NCBI GenBank assembly: GCA_000507305.1
Contig: DF239288.1
Coordinates: forward strand, 173,946 to 237,945
Length of the DNA: 64,000 nucleotides
From: Breviolum minutum Mf 1.05b.01
Taxonomy: Eukaryota > Sar > Dinophyceae > Suessiales > Symbiodiniaceae
Reading direction: 5' to 3'
The notes under the pieces are model-generated. The model was not told where the DNA came from, did no database searches, and saw only the letters and a list, made by a program, of their open reading frames with translations. Positions 22,212-35,218 of this stretch are shown here, piece by piece. A program made the translations under genes and the position numbers. Numbering within the stretch: position 1 is the stretch's first letter; the number at the start of each line of letters is the position of its first letter.

Positions 22212-25077
22212 TTATAAACTGGGCATCATCGGAATCATCAGACCAAAATCATCAGAATCTGAGCAAAGAGACTGTGTGTGTCTCCTTCCTTGTCTTCCAG
22301 GCTCGGACACCACATCTGTCGATGGGCCTTCGGAAAGATCGTGAATCACTGACATCACTAGATATTGCCGCATTGCCATTGATGCATTAAAGGACACCAC
22401 TTTTTCGGATTCTTGCAATCCCTCCATGAAGCCTTAGGCTGCTTGAGAGACTTGATACTGTAATGAAGAGTCTATGATCTCGGCAAAGTTTTGGATTTCA
22501 CAAACGCGTGCCTCTGCTCTGGGCCATGCCACCAATGCGCCACATCGAGTGCAAATCACAGAGGAGCCATCCTGCTCCGAAAACCATCCAAAAAAGCCTC
22601 TTCATTGATCATGATCATGATCATGTTCATTGATGTTTATTCTTTGTAGCATTCTTGTGATCCAATCATCCAATCATCCAATCAATGACGATTTGCGACT
22701 ATAGATCCGTCCAAAGCCGAGCTGGCAAACAATTTTCCATGCCTCCAAGGTCTGCTTGAGCACTGCTTCGTGGCCCCTGACGAACGTGGCATTTTGAGTC
22801 ACTTAACCACTTGACCGGGATCCAGACTTCCCAAACGCTTTGCCTCAAAGACTTAGCGCCAGAGTTAAAAAAAAACAATGTGAGCAATTTTGCACCTTTA
22901 AGTCAATTGAACTACCAATTTTGGAGGGAAATTTGGTTAAATTGGGGAGGAAGATCAATTTCAGCCACTTCAACTGAAACCAATGTTTGCTCAGGCCTCT
23001 CAGCCAAAATGCCTCCTCGCTCCAGGATGGCTCGACAGATCTGCGAGGAGAAAATTGTCTATGACATCTTTGGGTAAAAATGGGTGATCCCAGAGGTATA
23101 AATTTACAATTCCAAACATGCAGATCATCTATGATCATCTATGATCATCTGAGTAAATAGTAATTTAATGAAATTCATGTAAATTTGGAAACAAAAAAAC
23201 CTTTGCAATTGGAAAACTTCGCAGCTCAAAAATGTCATTTGCCTGCTGAGCAGACTCCCGTCGCGAAGCACTCAAAGCTGCTGCCTCTGGGCCTGCCTTT
23301 GTCTCAACTTGTCTAACTGCCACGTTTTTTCGAAATTTTCCCTCCTTTGAGACTCCAAATTGAGCAAATTGAGATTCCCTGCACTGAGCCGCAATGCCTG
23401 TAAAGCACATGACCTCATCCGTTGAACAATGTTGGAGCTTCCGACTCGTTGGAAGTATGCAATGAATTATATTGAAATATATTGAAATATGACGTGTGGA
23501 AGGAGGCCTTGAAGAAGATCAGAGTTATGGACATGGGACGCGAGGCAGGGACAGAACCAGGGCGGACAAGCCATTTCAATGCATACTCAACTCGCATATA
23601 ATATAAGTTATAAGATGTTACAACTATAAGATAGTATAAGTATACGTCAAGCTAGCTACAAACATCTGCTTGTTTCTACGCATTACCACGCTATGCTGCG
23701 CTCACAACTTCCCTCCATTCCTTGTTTTGGGCTGCGGTCCCTGGCAAAGCTCCTTCCGGATCGCCTTGATCCATGCGGAGGAAGGCACCACCCAACAGCT
23801 CCTGGACAATTAAACAATCATCTTCCAGGGGACGATGCCTGTCGATATCTTCACCTCTGACAAGTCTCTCAAGCCGACTGTGCCAAGTCCTGCACTGCCA
23901 TGATGTTGAACGACTCATCCCTTAGCATCTGCAGCTAATGCTTTCAAGCATCAGCACCAGCAATGAACTGCAAAGTGAATCCAAAGTGATGAATTCTCCG
24001 AAGTGCATTCTCTCCAACTCCCTGAGAATCTGACGCAAGCATGGAGCATGGCATTGGCTCCATGGTCGTGCACTCGTGAATGGCGTGGCTGCGCAATGCC
24101 GAGACGGCTGTCCAAACGAGAATCTTAAAAAGTAATTTCGAACTTGTCATAAGCTGAAGCTATGTCATACATAAGCTTAATAAGTCTAGCAAAGTCAAGC
24201 TGTGCGTATCCCATTGTACTACCATCTACAGTAGATGTGCATTCGATTTTCAAAATGTGGTCCCGCAATCATTTCATTCAAACGGTTTCTGATGAAGCCT
24301 CACATGATCTCACCATGCATGCTGTGTCTGGTCTGAAATCTGGGAAAAGTTGCAGCGTCAAAGTCCAAGACCTACGACCTGCAAACATCTTCTGCGACAG
24401 GATGCAGCATCAAGACATCTGCACCCAAAGAACCTGCCCATTTGGACGAAATGCATCGATGCTATGACATCAGTGCTTGAAGCCCAATGTTTTTCCTCAT
24501 TTCTGCCAGGTTTGGCCTTTCATTGAACACCCACAAGAGTGAAGCAAATACAAAAAGTGAAGCAAAAAAGATTGATTGGTCATGTTGCAGCGTAAATCGG
24601 GCCATGGACGTCCAAGCAAACGCCTACACATGTGGCTCCTCACATGCCTTCATCAAATACACCCTCAAAAATCAACTGTCTGATTCACTGGTCAAAGTTG
24701 TTTTGATACCGAAACAATCCCGTTTTTCGCATGTTCAGTTCTTGCATGTTCTTGCACGACCACAATGATTGCAAGGGTACCTTCGCAACAGCGCACTCAC
24801 AGCACAGAGCACTTTTGGCGATCCTTGCCAACTTCCTTTGCCAATCTTGATTACTGTAGAGTTTTCTTGCGGATTCTGCCAAATGGTTCTTTGGTCTCAA
24901 GTGACAGCTTCGGTCATTCCGTAAACCAGGTAAACATGAGGTAAACATCACCTGCTTTACAACTCCTTGTCTTTATGATGCAGATTTCTTCATACCATCA
25001 GAATCCCCACCGTCTCCAACTCTCACTTACATTGGAGCGGTGAATCGCATCCGATCTGCATCGGCCAAGGAGATCAT
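22212..25077 (-). CDS. Unidentified spliced gene, - strand
   Basis: A likely start codon at 25077-25075 opens MISLADADRMRFTAPM, directly followed by a gtaagt donor (exon about 25032-25077). Downstream - strand pieces that read well are about 24900-24760 (LARIAKSALCCECAVAK), 24235-24125 (STMGYAQLDFARLIKLMYD), 24100-23945, 23860-23700 (LLGGAFLRMDQGDPEGALPG), 23060-22975 (ICRAILERGGILAERPEQ), 22790-22710 (VLKQTLEAWKIVCQLGFGR), 22590-22460 (SSVICTRCGALVAWPRAEA) and 22430-22300. The CxxC pair in the second-last piece hints at a metal site, but no second pair was found. I do not recognise the family. Exon joins and the stop are not settled. It is the last gene of the - strand array before the A+T-rich island. 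Confidence 0.45.
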
Positions 25078-25399
25078 TTTGAAACGCGAGTTTAAGACAA
25101 CTCGTTTGGATTGTATTGGATGCTTTTTTAACATAGCAATAATTCTGCCAGAAACTAGTTTACGGAGCAAACATGCTATGAAGAGAAGCTACAAGAATCA
25201 TGGCATTGTCTTTTTCCAGCTTTGCATCCAATGTCTAAATCATTCCACGCTTCCAAGCCGCTCAGGTCATCGCCGAGACCTCACAGCAGCAGTATCTTTC
25301 AAAATCCTGACAGATTCTGTGAAGTCCTGACAACACATGTGTAATGAAAATTTAGAAATTTCATGTTAATTCTAGCATGATACAGTTATCACACTGGCA

Positions 25400-28300
25400 G
25401 GATCTCAAAATCGTCAATCCAATGGGCCAATCCCACGTCCACCTGGATCGCGAGTCACGGCGTCGGCTGGGGGAGCGCCTCCGCCGGGAGCTGGACCTGT
25501 TCAAGCGCGACAGGAAGACAGGAAGCTCTTTGTACAGGCAATGAAAGAGAGAATATTCTGCTATGATTCGCCATGTGCACAAAAGCAAAGACCAGCAGAA
25601 TGCAAGAATCATCGCAACATCCATGCGCACGCTCTTGTACATTCTTCTATACGTAATACCAATGTACCGCAGGGGCATGCACGTTTCATCCTTACCACCT
25701 TGTCCTAGCCAATTAAGCTTCAGTCCCAGCTTGGAAACAGTAAGGCAAGGGAGACAAAGTTTTCTCCCAAATACAAGACAAAAAACCAGCCTTTAAATCC
25801 CCCTTTCAAAGAATAACACCTGAGATCACCTGAACGGTAAACTATTTGGGGAAAGAAAGATTAAAAAATATCTTCAAATTTCAATCCTCCATGCTTAGCA
25901 GAATCTTGTCTGATCAATGGTATGGATACACTTCGACATCTCCAGGTTTGAGTTGCCTCTTTCTGGAGTTTCGGCGCCGAGAGCGCGAGCGCGAGTCGCT
26001 GCGGCCGCGGCCGCGGGAATCGCCACGGAGTTTTTCCTGGAAAAAAATGTGCTTTGTAGCGAAGAGCCGAAGAACAGCAACCAAAAATATAATTTGTTGT
26101 TTTTCAAATTGCTATTGAAGTTTGGAAGACTGAGGAAACTCTTTAATGATTATGTCTCCCATGTCTCAGTGTTCCCCAACTCCTGAACCATCTCATTTAC
26201 CATTCGCTCGGCATGTGCTCTACCACCATCAGCAGCTTTGGAGCCAGGATTGTTGCTGAAAATCAGCAATCGCTCCTGCTTTGGGCTCAAGCATGTGGAC
26301 ATCGCATGTCATAAATGCATGGATGTTTTCTCTCATGCTTCAACATTCTAACAGTCTCACAGCTTCCCCCGACCATGGATCAATATCTTTGACGCTCTGC
26401 GTTCCTCCCCATGCTTGTCCAGCGACATGAACATGAAAGTTCCGGTAGCCTGACAGAAACAAGAATGATATGAACCGATTTCAACTGCAACTGCCAATAT
26501 CACAAATATATAACAATATAATAAATCAAAAGGCTCCTAGACATGCAGAGTTTATCAAGTTATACGCAAATATCGCAAAGAAGTGCGACTCATTCTTCGC
26601 GGACCGCAGATGCGAGGCCTGCTCCACACGGCGAAGTTCGCTTCCTCTATTCCCGGTGACCCAACCTCCACTGCCATTCGAGAGTAATGAAAGGGAAGAA
26701 AGGGAAGAACATGCAAAGCATAGGAACACCATAACACCACACAAGATGATAGGATGATGGGATGATAGGATGTTGCATCTTGGTTTCAGCAATCACAGAT
26801 TTGAAGGAAACAAAAGGTCTGAAAACTTCTCTCTGAGTCTCGTGTCAAACACGAGATTGTTTCACTGGAAAGGAACTCCTGAAACACTGAGATCCCAAAC
26901 CTTTGCAGTTATCCGGGATGTGCATCTCTGTGCAGTCATCACGATCTGCGTGTTTCATGAGCATCAAAAAACAAAGAAACAAAGAAACTAACAAGAAAAC
27001 ATTGAAAACATCCAACAAAAACAACGAAGGAGGAAACTACTCGAAATCGTCCGAAACGAAACGAAAAAGAAAAAAAGGTCCGAAGTGTCTTTTCGTGGAC
27101 GTTTCGACGCTTCCCTGGTCGGATAACACGCCTTGCACGTCGGCCACCGTCACGGAGCCACGGCGCTGCGCCAGCAACCAGTCCTTAGTTGTGAAACACG
27201 AGGCAGAAACGAAACCACGAAACGGAAAACACGCCGTGGATTCTTCCAAAGAGATTTCATAAGAACAGAACATGTGAAGAGATGACGTTGCTTTTATTGC
27301 AGGGAAAACAGAAAGAAACAGAAATATATCTGATTCTATAGAGTCCATAGAATCTATGCATTCACATCTGCATATCTAGTTAATACTTCTGTCTATGCGC
27401 ACCTAAAGAAAAAGAAATGTATCTAACTTTATACAATATTAAACTATCAATGTCATGTTCTGATAGTGAATAAAATCCACCTCAACATTGAGCGTTTAAA
27501 TTGTTGAAGACTGTTCTGATGGCATGCCACTCTTTTACCTCTGCACCAGTTGTCTTTCACGGCCAACTTACGTTCAAAATGACTTTCGAAAAGCATGGCA
27601 TGACTTTTGGGTCCCCTCACAATGAACTGCTTGCAGCGTTTGCGCTCCTGACGCTGGATCAAGCATCTAGTCCAGAGTGGTGTTTGAATCCGCTTCATCG
27701 TTTTTTATCCATGGTCCATCAGGTTCAATCCTGTTCCATCATGTTCAATCATGCTGCATGATCTTCCAGAAATTAGCTAAATCTATAAATATTAGTATGA
27801 GTTTCGTAATTAAATATGATACCTGAATCATCTGCAATATCGGTTGCGAGTGCTATCACATGCTACATCTTCCGTTCCTTGAGGTCGCCAGCAACGAAGG
27901 CTACATGACCAACGTACCTGCAATTCTGAAACTTGACCAACACACAATGCCAGCAGTGGAGTTGTGGGCACTGGAGGATTGCACCAGATGCTAATTCCAA
28001 CTTCTTTCGAGTGGCGCCCTGTCACCAAAGGGACACAAAAAGGACATCATTAAACAAGCGATAGACACATCGTCATCATCCAAGGGTTCAACAATGAGAG
28101 TTCAATACCATTTCAAAGAGATTCAACAATAGAATATATAACACTGTTCACACGCAGAATCAGAATCACATTTAATAGTCATTAAACAAAATATACAAGT
28201 ATTAAGACACAAAAAATGTCTTGTCCAATTTCTGAATTCTGCCTCTTTTCCCAATGCGTAGCTCAGCTCATCGTCCTGTGCTCTTTCAGAAATGCATCTG

Positions 28301-31300
28301 ACATTTGATTTTCAAAAAGAAGAGAGAAAAAGAACTTCTCCAGCCTTCAAAACGAAGCGATCTGTTGCAAAGCCCTTCTCCTCAACAGAGTGGGTCGATA
28401 AAAATTGGTGGTATTCATCAAGACGAGTGAAACTGAAAAAAACTTGTATCAAGTGTCTATCCAAACCCCGACAAAAATTCATCAAAATTCAGTGAAACAC
28501 ACTGAAACGTTCACAAAAAGCATCCTACCAACTCTCTCAGAAATCTGAAGATCTGAGCTGCCCCACGGAGCTGAACTTCTCACGGACGCCCCGTGTAAAT
28601 GCTCCCGGGTTTTTTGTCTCCACGGCACTCATGATCTGCAATTGCATACGGATGTCTTGCAGAAATAACTGTATGGTTTCAAGAGGAAACACCTGTAACG
28701 GACTCAGAAGGTTCCAGTCCCAAAAAATGATGAGAAGAAATAAAGATGGCCACACTTGAGAAGGACAAAGTCAAAAAATGAAGCAAAGAAAAAGAGGAAA
28801 GTCGAGGACGGAAGTGCAACGAAAGCGGCCAAGGCTTCAAAGGCTTAAATCATTTCCCCCTGACAAGCATTGATAATCGAATGCGTCAGTTCTGAAATGA
28901 TACAAATCCGTCCATGCTCAAAACAATAAGCTGTGATTCACAAGTCATTTGTGACCATACATTAGTCCGCTTATACCTCGATCTGGAGTCACAAAAAATT
29001 GCTGGTCTTTTTTTTGTGAGAGGACATAGTCACTACTGGGCGCAATCCAAACACAGAACACACAATTGTGGGGACAAATCAGTTTGAAACCAATTCCATT
29101 CACAATTCATCAATTCACACCATCCAAATCTCAAAAACACTCAGATTTCAATCAGAAGTCAGAATTCAATAGTTCCAACACTTTATCGCAATTTATCAGA
29201 AAAAAACATGTTTTTTTTTCATATATTTTTTCACATATTTTTGTCGATCAACTCCGCTTCAAACTTGCCTTCAGCTCCGCGCCACGCCGGGCCCGTGGAT
29301 CGCCAAAGATGGCCAACTGCTCCGAGCCACCGCGAGGGCGCTCGCGGTCACGGCCCTTGGGATGGGGAAAAACCTCCCTTCAACCCAAGGGTACCACCAT
29401 TAACCCCATGTTTTGATGTTTCGTTTCATGTTTTTTTGTACGTTTTTGTACGTTTTGGACTGTTTTTGACCAAATTTTATACTTGAGCATGGAATAACAC
29501 AGAATCAAAATAATTACAGAGCACAGAATGAAATTGTTGGGCATGCGCACATCGGCATTGATTCAGCATGTTTCTTGGGTCTCTGGAGTTTTCAGTCATG
29601 TGTTTGAATGAGTGAGGAGCATTGAAAGGTTCAAGGGAGTAGAAGTAGGATTCAAATTCAAATCTGGCCGAAAGCGACCGACTTTTCTGAAACACGGCCC
29701 TGCCTTTCCACCATGCATCGCTTCTTTGTTCATGAAGAACATGAGGGTTCCCCACTCCTGCGTGAAATAGATCAGGACCAAAATTGCTGGATCAAAACAT
29801 CGTGGTCTGGAGCTTGCGAGAATCGAACGATCTGTCCAAAATCCAGATGGTCTTTCAGCAAACTCGGGCGTCACAAAATCAATCTGTTTGAAGTTGATGA
29901 AATTCGACCAAATCTTGAAGTTTTTTTGAAGTTTCCAAAATCTCTCCTCTTCCATGTTTCCCAAGGCTGCACGCCGTGCACCCGTCACGTAGCCAATGCA
30001 CTCGCTGGGAACCTCAGGTCTTAGGACATTGAAGCCCACAAAGTCTTTCATTGTTCCAATGACTTCACTGTCTGAGTTTCCAACATCCACCACAGTACAA
30101 TCATCACGATCCTCCCAGCCGTCCACGTAAACCTTCCAGGATTTTCACATCTTTCACCACGGGAATTTGCACATCCAATGTTTTCCATTGTTTTCCCTCC
30201 ATGTTCCATGTCTGAGACTCCCTGCAGGTCCTTCCAGTTGGCTGAACAACCATTTCATGTACTCCTGGGAACTCTTTCAGCAGTCTTCACCGCGGCCCAG
30301 GAAACTCGCGAAGCGATTTCAATCTCTAAACTGACGAAACTGCTAAGCTGGAAGAAAACTCAGTTTCATTGACAAACCTGCAGCCTGAAACTGCGAACAT
30401 CGAGAACTCAAGAGATTGTTACGTCGAAAAAGTAAAAGAAACAAAAGTAGAGTGGGCTTTGACGGGTTTGACGGCTTTCATGCACAATGAATTGAATCAC
30501 AGTCCTTGGCCTTGCGCCTCACAGACTTCTCCCCAGAGAAGAGCGCATTCTGCAACGATTTTGCGGATTCTTCGATGGCATCGGCACTCCCGGTTCGCTT
30601 TCATCCCATCTTGACTTGAAAATCTCGCATCTTAGATCTCTGAGACTGGAAGCCTCACTGGAATTCCGGTGCCTGGCCAACATACTGGACCACTGCACCA
30701 GAGGCTCTCTCGAGTTTCTTCCTTGGCAAAAAATCTCTCCATGACTTCCATGACTTCCATGACTTCCATGCATGTTTGTTTTAAGTGTTTTGCTTTGTTT
30801 TGGTTTTTTGCTTGTTTTTGAAGTTTGTGAAATGAGGTACCAGGCTTCCTGACCTCGTTCCGCCCTGCTTGCCCAAAGCATATGAAAGCTCATCGTCTTG
30901 GAAAGTCATGGTGTCTGTACCCCAAGTGCCATCCTGCAGGCCATGGATTTGTATTTAAATTCTTTGTGTAAATTGTAGTGAATTCTATATATTTGTATAT
31001 TGATTTTATCATTTGTTCATTTTTATATCATTTTTCCATAAGTTCTCTCCCTGGCACAGAAGGCAGGAATATCTGGAAGGTCCTCTCCCTGGCCTTTGTC
31101 TCGGTCCACTACCTGCAAGTGAATCCGTGGTATGAAACATTGTGAAACACGGCTGCAGATGCTGGTTGCCTCGTGGCGGATCTTTTCGAAATAGCCAGGC
31201 ACCTGGATGTCCAGTTGAGATGTGAACTAAGAAACCCTGAAAAAATTTGGGGAGTCTGAATAGTCCTGTGATACGAAATATATGTAATACGTAAATCATG

Positions 31301-34300
31301 AAATTGATATTAGGTTATTTTGTTGAATTATCACTTCATGATTCATGAGCGTCAAGCAGCTTGAGCTTCAGAAGGTCACAAACAAAACCCCTCTTGGCTT
31401 CGCTTTTCTCGCCTTGGTCTCCACGGCACTCAACACTTTCAGCTCTGCACCACGACGTGCTCGGACCTTAACCAACTCATCGAACTCCATTGGAATCGAG
31501 TTTTGAACAGTGTTCATGTCTTGAATCAGTGTTTTGCGTTGTTCAAAACCGAAGCCACAAACCTTTCCCACTGAAAGTTTTCTTGGAGGTCATTTGCAAA
31601 GAAAAACTAAATTGCCATTACAAGCATGCCTGATACAGAAGAGATTTACTTAGTTTCGTGTATGTACTTTGCTGTGTACTTGTGATTGTCACCTTACCTT
31701 CTACCGAAATATGTTTACCTAATGTTTTGTGATATCCTTTGATCATTTTGATTGCTCCAAACCTTGACCTTCCAAACACAAAAGGCTGCCGGGCGGTGCC
31801 GAATATCGCGAGCTTTTCATAGTCCTGGTCGATTTGAAGAGATTTGTATGTTTCAAACATGAAAATTCATGACAAAATCATGACAAACATCCTACAAATG
31901 ATCAAACATTCAAACTTTTTTCACTGGATGTCTCCTTGCCACGTCCACGGGAGCCATCCACTTCACAAAAGAACATCAAAGTATTCCTCAGTTCTCGAGT
32001 TTCAATTGGAAAATCTCGTCTTTTTTTCGAAACTGTCTAAGGTTCCAGGCCATTCCTCCTCGATGGTCCGCAAAAAGTTGCCAGCCCTAAACGGGTTTTT
32101 TGTGACATTTGTCAGGGGTTGAAGGACGACCAAATTGCTGAAGTCTTGCTGAGAATCTGAGAACGTGTACAGTGTACAAATGATGCATCTCTTCCAACAG
32201 CGAGTCTTGGATTCTGGCCTCCCAGTCACAAAACCTACAGCTTCTTGTGGAACAGAGATCCTTGAAGCCGGGTGACTCGGTCGCACAGTGCTAACAATGC
32301 TCACGGTCACTCCGGCATTCTGAGACCAACACATAGTCAAGTCGTCGTCGTCATCATCCTTCCACAAACATCTCATCTAAAACGCAGAAAATCAAAAGGA
32401 TTTAAGTTGATTAAATAGAGTACAGGGAGCATAGTACTTCATGGTACTTGGTGCATGCAGGGTGAATGCAGGTACTTTCAAGAGTTGTGTGAGCTCGCCT
32501 GGGTGACGTTCACAGGCCCCGTTCGTTGATCCATCACGCCCTTGCAATACTTCTTGGCACGTCGACGTGTTGTCTTCGAGCCGCGGATTTCCAAAATCAG
32601 GTCGCGTTCGAACAGCTCGATCTCGGCACCTGGGTGCTTCTGGGTGGTTGAAACATGCATTGAAATGCAGTACCCAGACTGTGCTTGTTGACATGTCTTT
32701 GACTCATTTTGACTCTTTGACTTGTTTGGTCCACAAACTCATCAAGCCACTCTGTGAATACAGCATTGCACGGAACGGATGGTCATTTTAATTTGGAAGT
32801 GAATCAATGACTGAGATGACCATCCGTTCCGTGAGTTTTCTCTCAGTCCAAGACCTGAAACCTTGGAGATTTTCTCCTTGGTCCTGCCGCCTTTCCCCAA
32901 GATAAAGGCCGCGTCATCGTCAGTGATTTTCATGGTGTCCACTCCATAGTCCTGTTTGGGTCGGCAAAGGTGCAGCCAGAGTGCCAACACTTTTGATGGC
33001 ATAGCATGAATTTCGGAGCTGTGGAAAACTGATTGAAAACTGTGCTCTTATCTTTGCGGCAAAACTGGACCACATGATCCTCGGGCTTGTTCTTCTTAGG
33101 GCTGGGACTGCGGCTGTCCTTCAAAGCAGCGCACACTAGTTCAGTTTTTGCCCTCCCACAAGGAAGGTCTGCCCAAAGTTCATCCCTAAATCTGCCAAAG
33201 TTTCTTACATCTGACACTTTGAAAAATCTTCATGCGATAAGATCGCATGAATTGGAAGTTTGTGGTGCTGTCCTTGCGTTTTCCTTTGTCGCTGCGACTT
33301 CGGCTGCGCTCCCTTAGCCGCGGAGATACACTGAGAAACTGATGTTTCTTGTGAGTTCACTCTCGATTCTACACTCTCGACTCGTGGCTGCGCTCCACCC
33401 AGAAACGGGCGGGCTTTTGGGAGTGTCGAGACCCTTTCGGTCTCGAATCTCATGAGAAGTCATGCTCTTTCTCGTGAGAAGTGGGTTTAAACACGGTTTA
33501 ACGCAGGATTCAACTCAACAACCTTGTTTAATCACATGTTATAGCGGCTAGCGGATAGCAAAGGATGGCATATAGTAATGTTTCAATCAACAGATCCAAA
33601 ACCACAAGTTGCGCCTCAGAGGACACGAGATTCACGAGATACATCGTCAGATGTCAGAGATGTCGAGTTCGGTTGAGGGGAACTTCAGAACTTCGTGCTG
33701 AAAGTACTGAATGTGCTGAAAGTGCTGAGCCTGTGAAAAGGTTTTGATTCGATCCGACACACATCTAGATTATATGAATGGATTATAGGATGTTTTAGGT
33801 AGAGGCATTGCTTAATTTATTTACTGGGCATAATTTGAAACTCCGATCGAAGCTACATTGAAATATCCAAAAAGATTGTCATGTTGCCGCCCCCAGAAAC
33901 AGCATCAGCTGTCTGAAAATGGTAACGGTGTGTAACGGTCCTGCTTGAGCTTCGTTCTCAAAACGGCTGAGCGAGAAGACGGGGTGTCTCACGGGGAAGT
34001 CGTAAGGCCAAGAACAAGTCAACGTGCTGATCGAAAATGGCGATGTGCTGAGTGTCATGAAAGGACCTGCGCAGAAACATGGCACTCAGCATTCCCAGGG
34101 CTCTGGCCAGATCCCGTCTTCGTGAAGGGATTGTAATTATACAGGGTCTGAAGAGACACCTGCAAGTTTTAAATATGCTTATGTATATAGATGTCTCATT
34201 CTAAGACATTGCTCTGCCATTCATATCTCTTGAATTTTTTGATGCGATATGGCATACCAGGTCAGCCCTGGTCGCTGGAAGGGTATGCCTCACCACAACT

Positions 34301-34373
34301 AAGGTGTGGCGCATGGTCTATAATCCCTCTGTGGCTGCGGCTTGTCACGACTGCGGCTTCGATCTTCACCCAT
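25400..34373 (-). CDS. Multi-KH-domain RNA-binding protein with SR-rich ends
   Basis: The likely start at 34373 gives MGEDRSRSRDKPQPQRDY. More SR/RD sequence follows near 33320-33250 (LRERSRSRSDKGKRKD) and 33190-33060 (KDSRSPSPKKNKPEDHV). The first KH domain is read exactly: exon 32951-32855 (DDDAAFILGKGGRTKEKISK, with GKGG as the GxxG loop) joins exon 32629-32499 (AEIELFERDLILEIRGSKTT). Two units with a VTG-R-x-N/L pattern follow: exons about 32375-32210, 32090-32054, 31835-31760 and 31470-31405; then about 30130-29955, 29760-29712, 29350-29272 and 28680-28570, with phrases EAVGFVTGR, GNFLRTIEEEW, EWGTLMFF, EQLAIFGDPRARRGAELK and SAVETKNPG. A second full KH follows at 28283-27132, then a third VTG unit (about 26700-26590, 26450-26350, 26290-26175). 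The C-terminus is SR-rich (about 26030-25960, SDSRSRSRRRNSR; 25500-25410, SSSRRRRSPSRRRDSRSR). KH domains bind single-stranded RNA and SR regions act in splicing complexes; a nuclear RNA-processing role is inferred. Confidence 0.75.
27132..28283 (-). CDS. KH-domain exon set (second full KH of the KH/SR gene)
   Basis: Five short - strand exons reconstruct a KH domain: about 28283-28240 (DDELSYALGKE), 28019-27972 (GATRKKLELASGAILQ), 27917-27868 (YVGHVAFVAGDLKERK), 27644-27621 (RCKQFI) and 27183-27132 (DWLLAQRRGSVTVADVQ). The GxxG loop is GKEG, split by an intron. The last exon ends at a GC donor (27131-27130), at the same place in the fold as the GC donor after the first KH (32498-32497). The first four exons lie inside the segment duplicated at 51.9-53.1 kb. 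Confidence 0.7.
27432..28440. repeat. Segmental duplication, left copy part A
   Basis: Near-identical to 51896-53050 in direct orientation, differing by scattered substitutions and two length differences (extra bases in the other copy near 52650-52730 and 52815-52905). It carries KH exons and introns of the KH/SR gene. The homology ends in an A-rich tract (gaaactgaaaaaaa, about 28430-28442). Confidence 0.95.
32769..32833. repeat. 18-base perfect inverted repeat inside a KH intron
   Basis: Bases 32769-32786 (cacggaacggatggtcat) are the exact reverse complement of 32816-32833, separated by 29 bases. They lie in the 224-base intron 32854-32630, with one arm starting about 20 bases inside the 5' splice site. 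The hairpin could be a remnant of an inverted-repeat transposable element or introner, or could affect splicing. Confidence 0.9.
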
Positions 34374-34548
34374 GCCTCCCAAGGAACAGTCAAGATAAAA
34401 CAGGATCGGTTCGGATAGATGCACCAAATTCACCTATTCCGAGGCAAGACTCCACCATGTTTGATCAGTTTGGTCTGGATTTTTGCAACAGTTCAGAAAA
34501 CCAATTTTGCTGAGCTGAAACAGCTGTGCCAAATGTTAGGTCTTCAAA

Positions 34549-35152
34549 AACACCGTGTTCGATGGACTCTCGAAGGATCCAACAAGTCTTTCAAAGTAGA
34601 TGTGTTCTCCAACGATCAATGCAGCCCGACTATCCCTTGCAGCTGATGCCTGCGAAATTTGAAGCAAATGCGGCAAATACCAAAAGACGGTGCTGTCTTG
34701 ATCTGTTTTGATCTGTATGATCAGCTTGCAACATATGTTTTTTCCGGGTTTGCTATGTCTTGACGGTTGCTTTGCTGCGGCAATGTCATCTTGTCTGCTC
34801 TGCCCATTTTGCTTCTCCGCTTTTATCACTCAGCTGCAACGCAGACTGTATGATTTGACCACTTCGTCACTTGGACCTCCAAGAGCTGCGGCTTTTAGAC
34901 CATGATCGGGGCAAACGGGCAAACATGCCGAATTTCAACAACACTAGCTGTTGCTTAATGATAATCCCACTTGCACGCCCTCAAGTTTTGGCATGTGCCC
35001 ATGTCCAAGTGTGTCTTTGATTACAGTCGAAGATGCCAAGAAAAGCACGCCAAAACGATGCAAGTCTGGGGTGCCGGGTTCTTTTTTGGTATTTTTGTCT
35101 TTCGCAGAACATCACGAGCTGGATCAAATCCTTCAACACAGCTAGTTTTTCA
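34549..35152. repeat. Segmental duplication, left copy part B
   Basis: Near-identical to 53071-53655 in direct orientation. Here it sits just upstream (5') of the KH/SR gene start. Both strands show open stretches, for example + KHRVRWTLEGSNKSFKVDVF and - VIKDTLGHGHM, but I cannot choose a strand or family. In the right-hand copy this segment is joined directly to part A. Confidence 0.95.
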
Positions 35153-35218
35153 GCTAGCTACATGCTTCTGAAACGGAACTCAAGGGATAAAATCATGCGC
35201 AACATCGCGAAACGTCGG

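Noticed and set aside
22605-22625. Palindromic gatcat run (and a similar run at 23125-23153)
   Set aside because: Too short and too simple to call a regulatory site; likely slippage.
25436-25545. Charged + strand reading (ESRRRLGERLRRELDLFKRD) opposite the SR-rich exon
   Set aside because: The antisense of SR repeats naturally gives such RE-rich text. The - strand SR reading fits the KH gene and recurs at 25.96-26.03 kb.
27501-27761. 86-codon + strand frame conserved in both duplicate copies (also 51966-52226)
   Set aside because: Conservation is explained by recent DNA duplication, and the - strand carries KH exons across the same bases.
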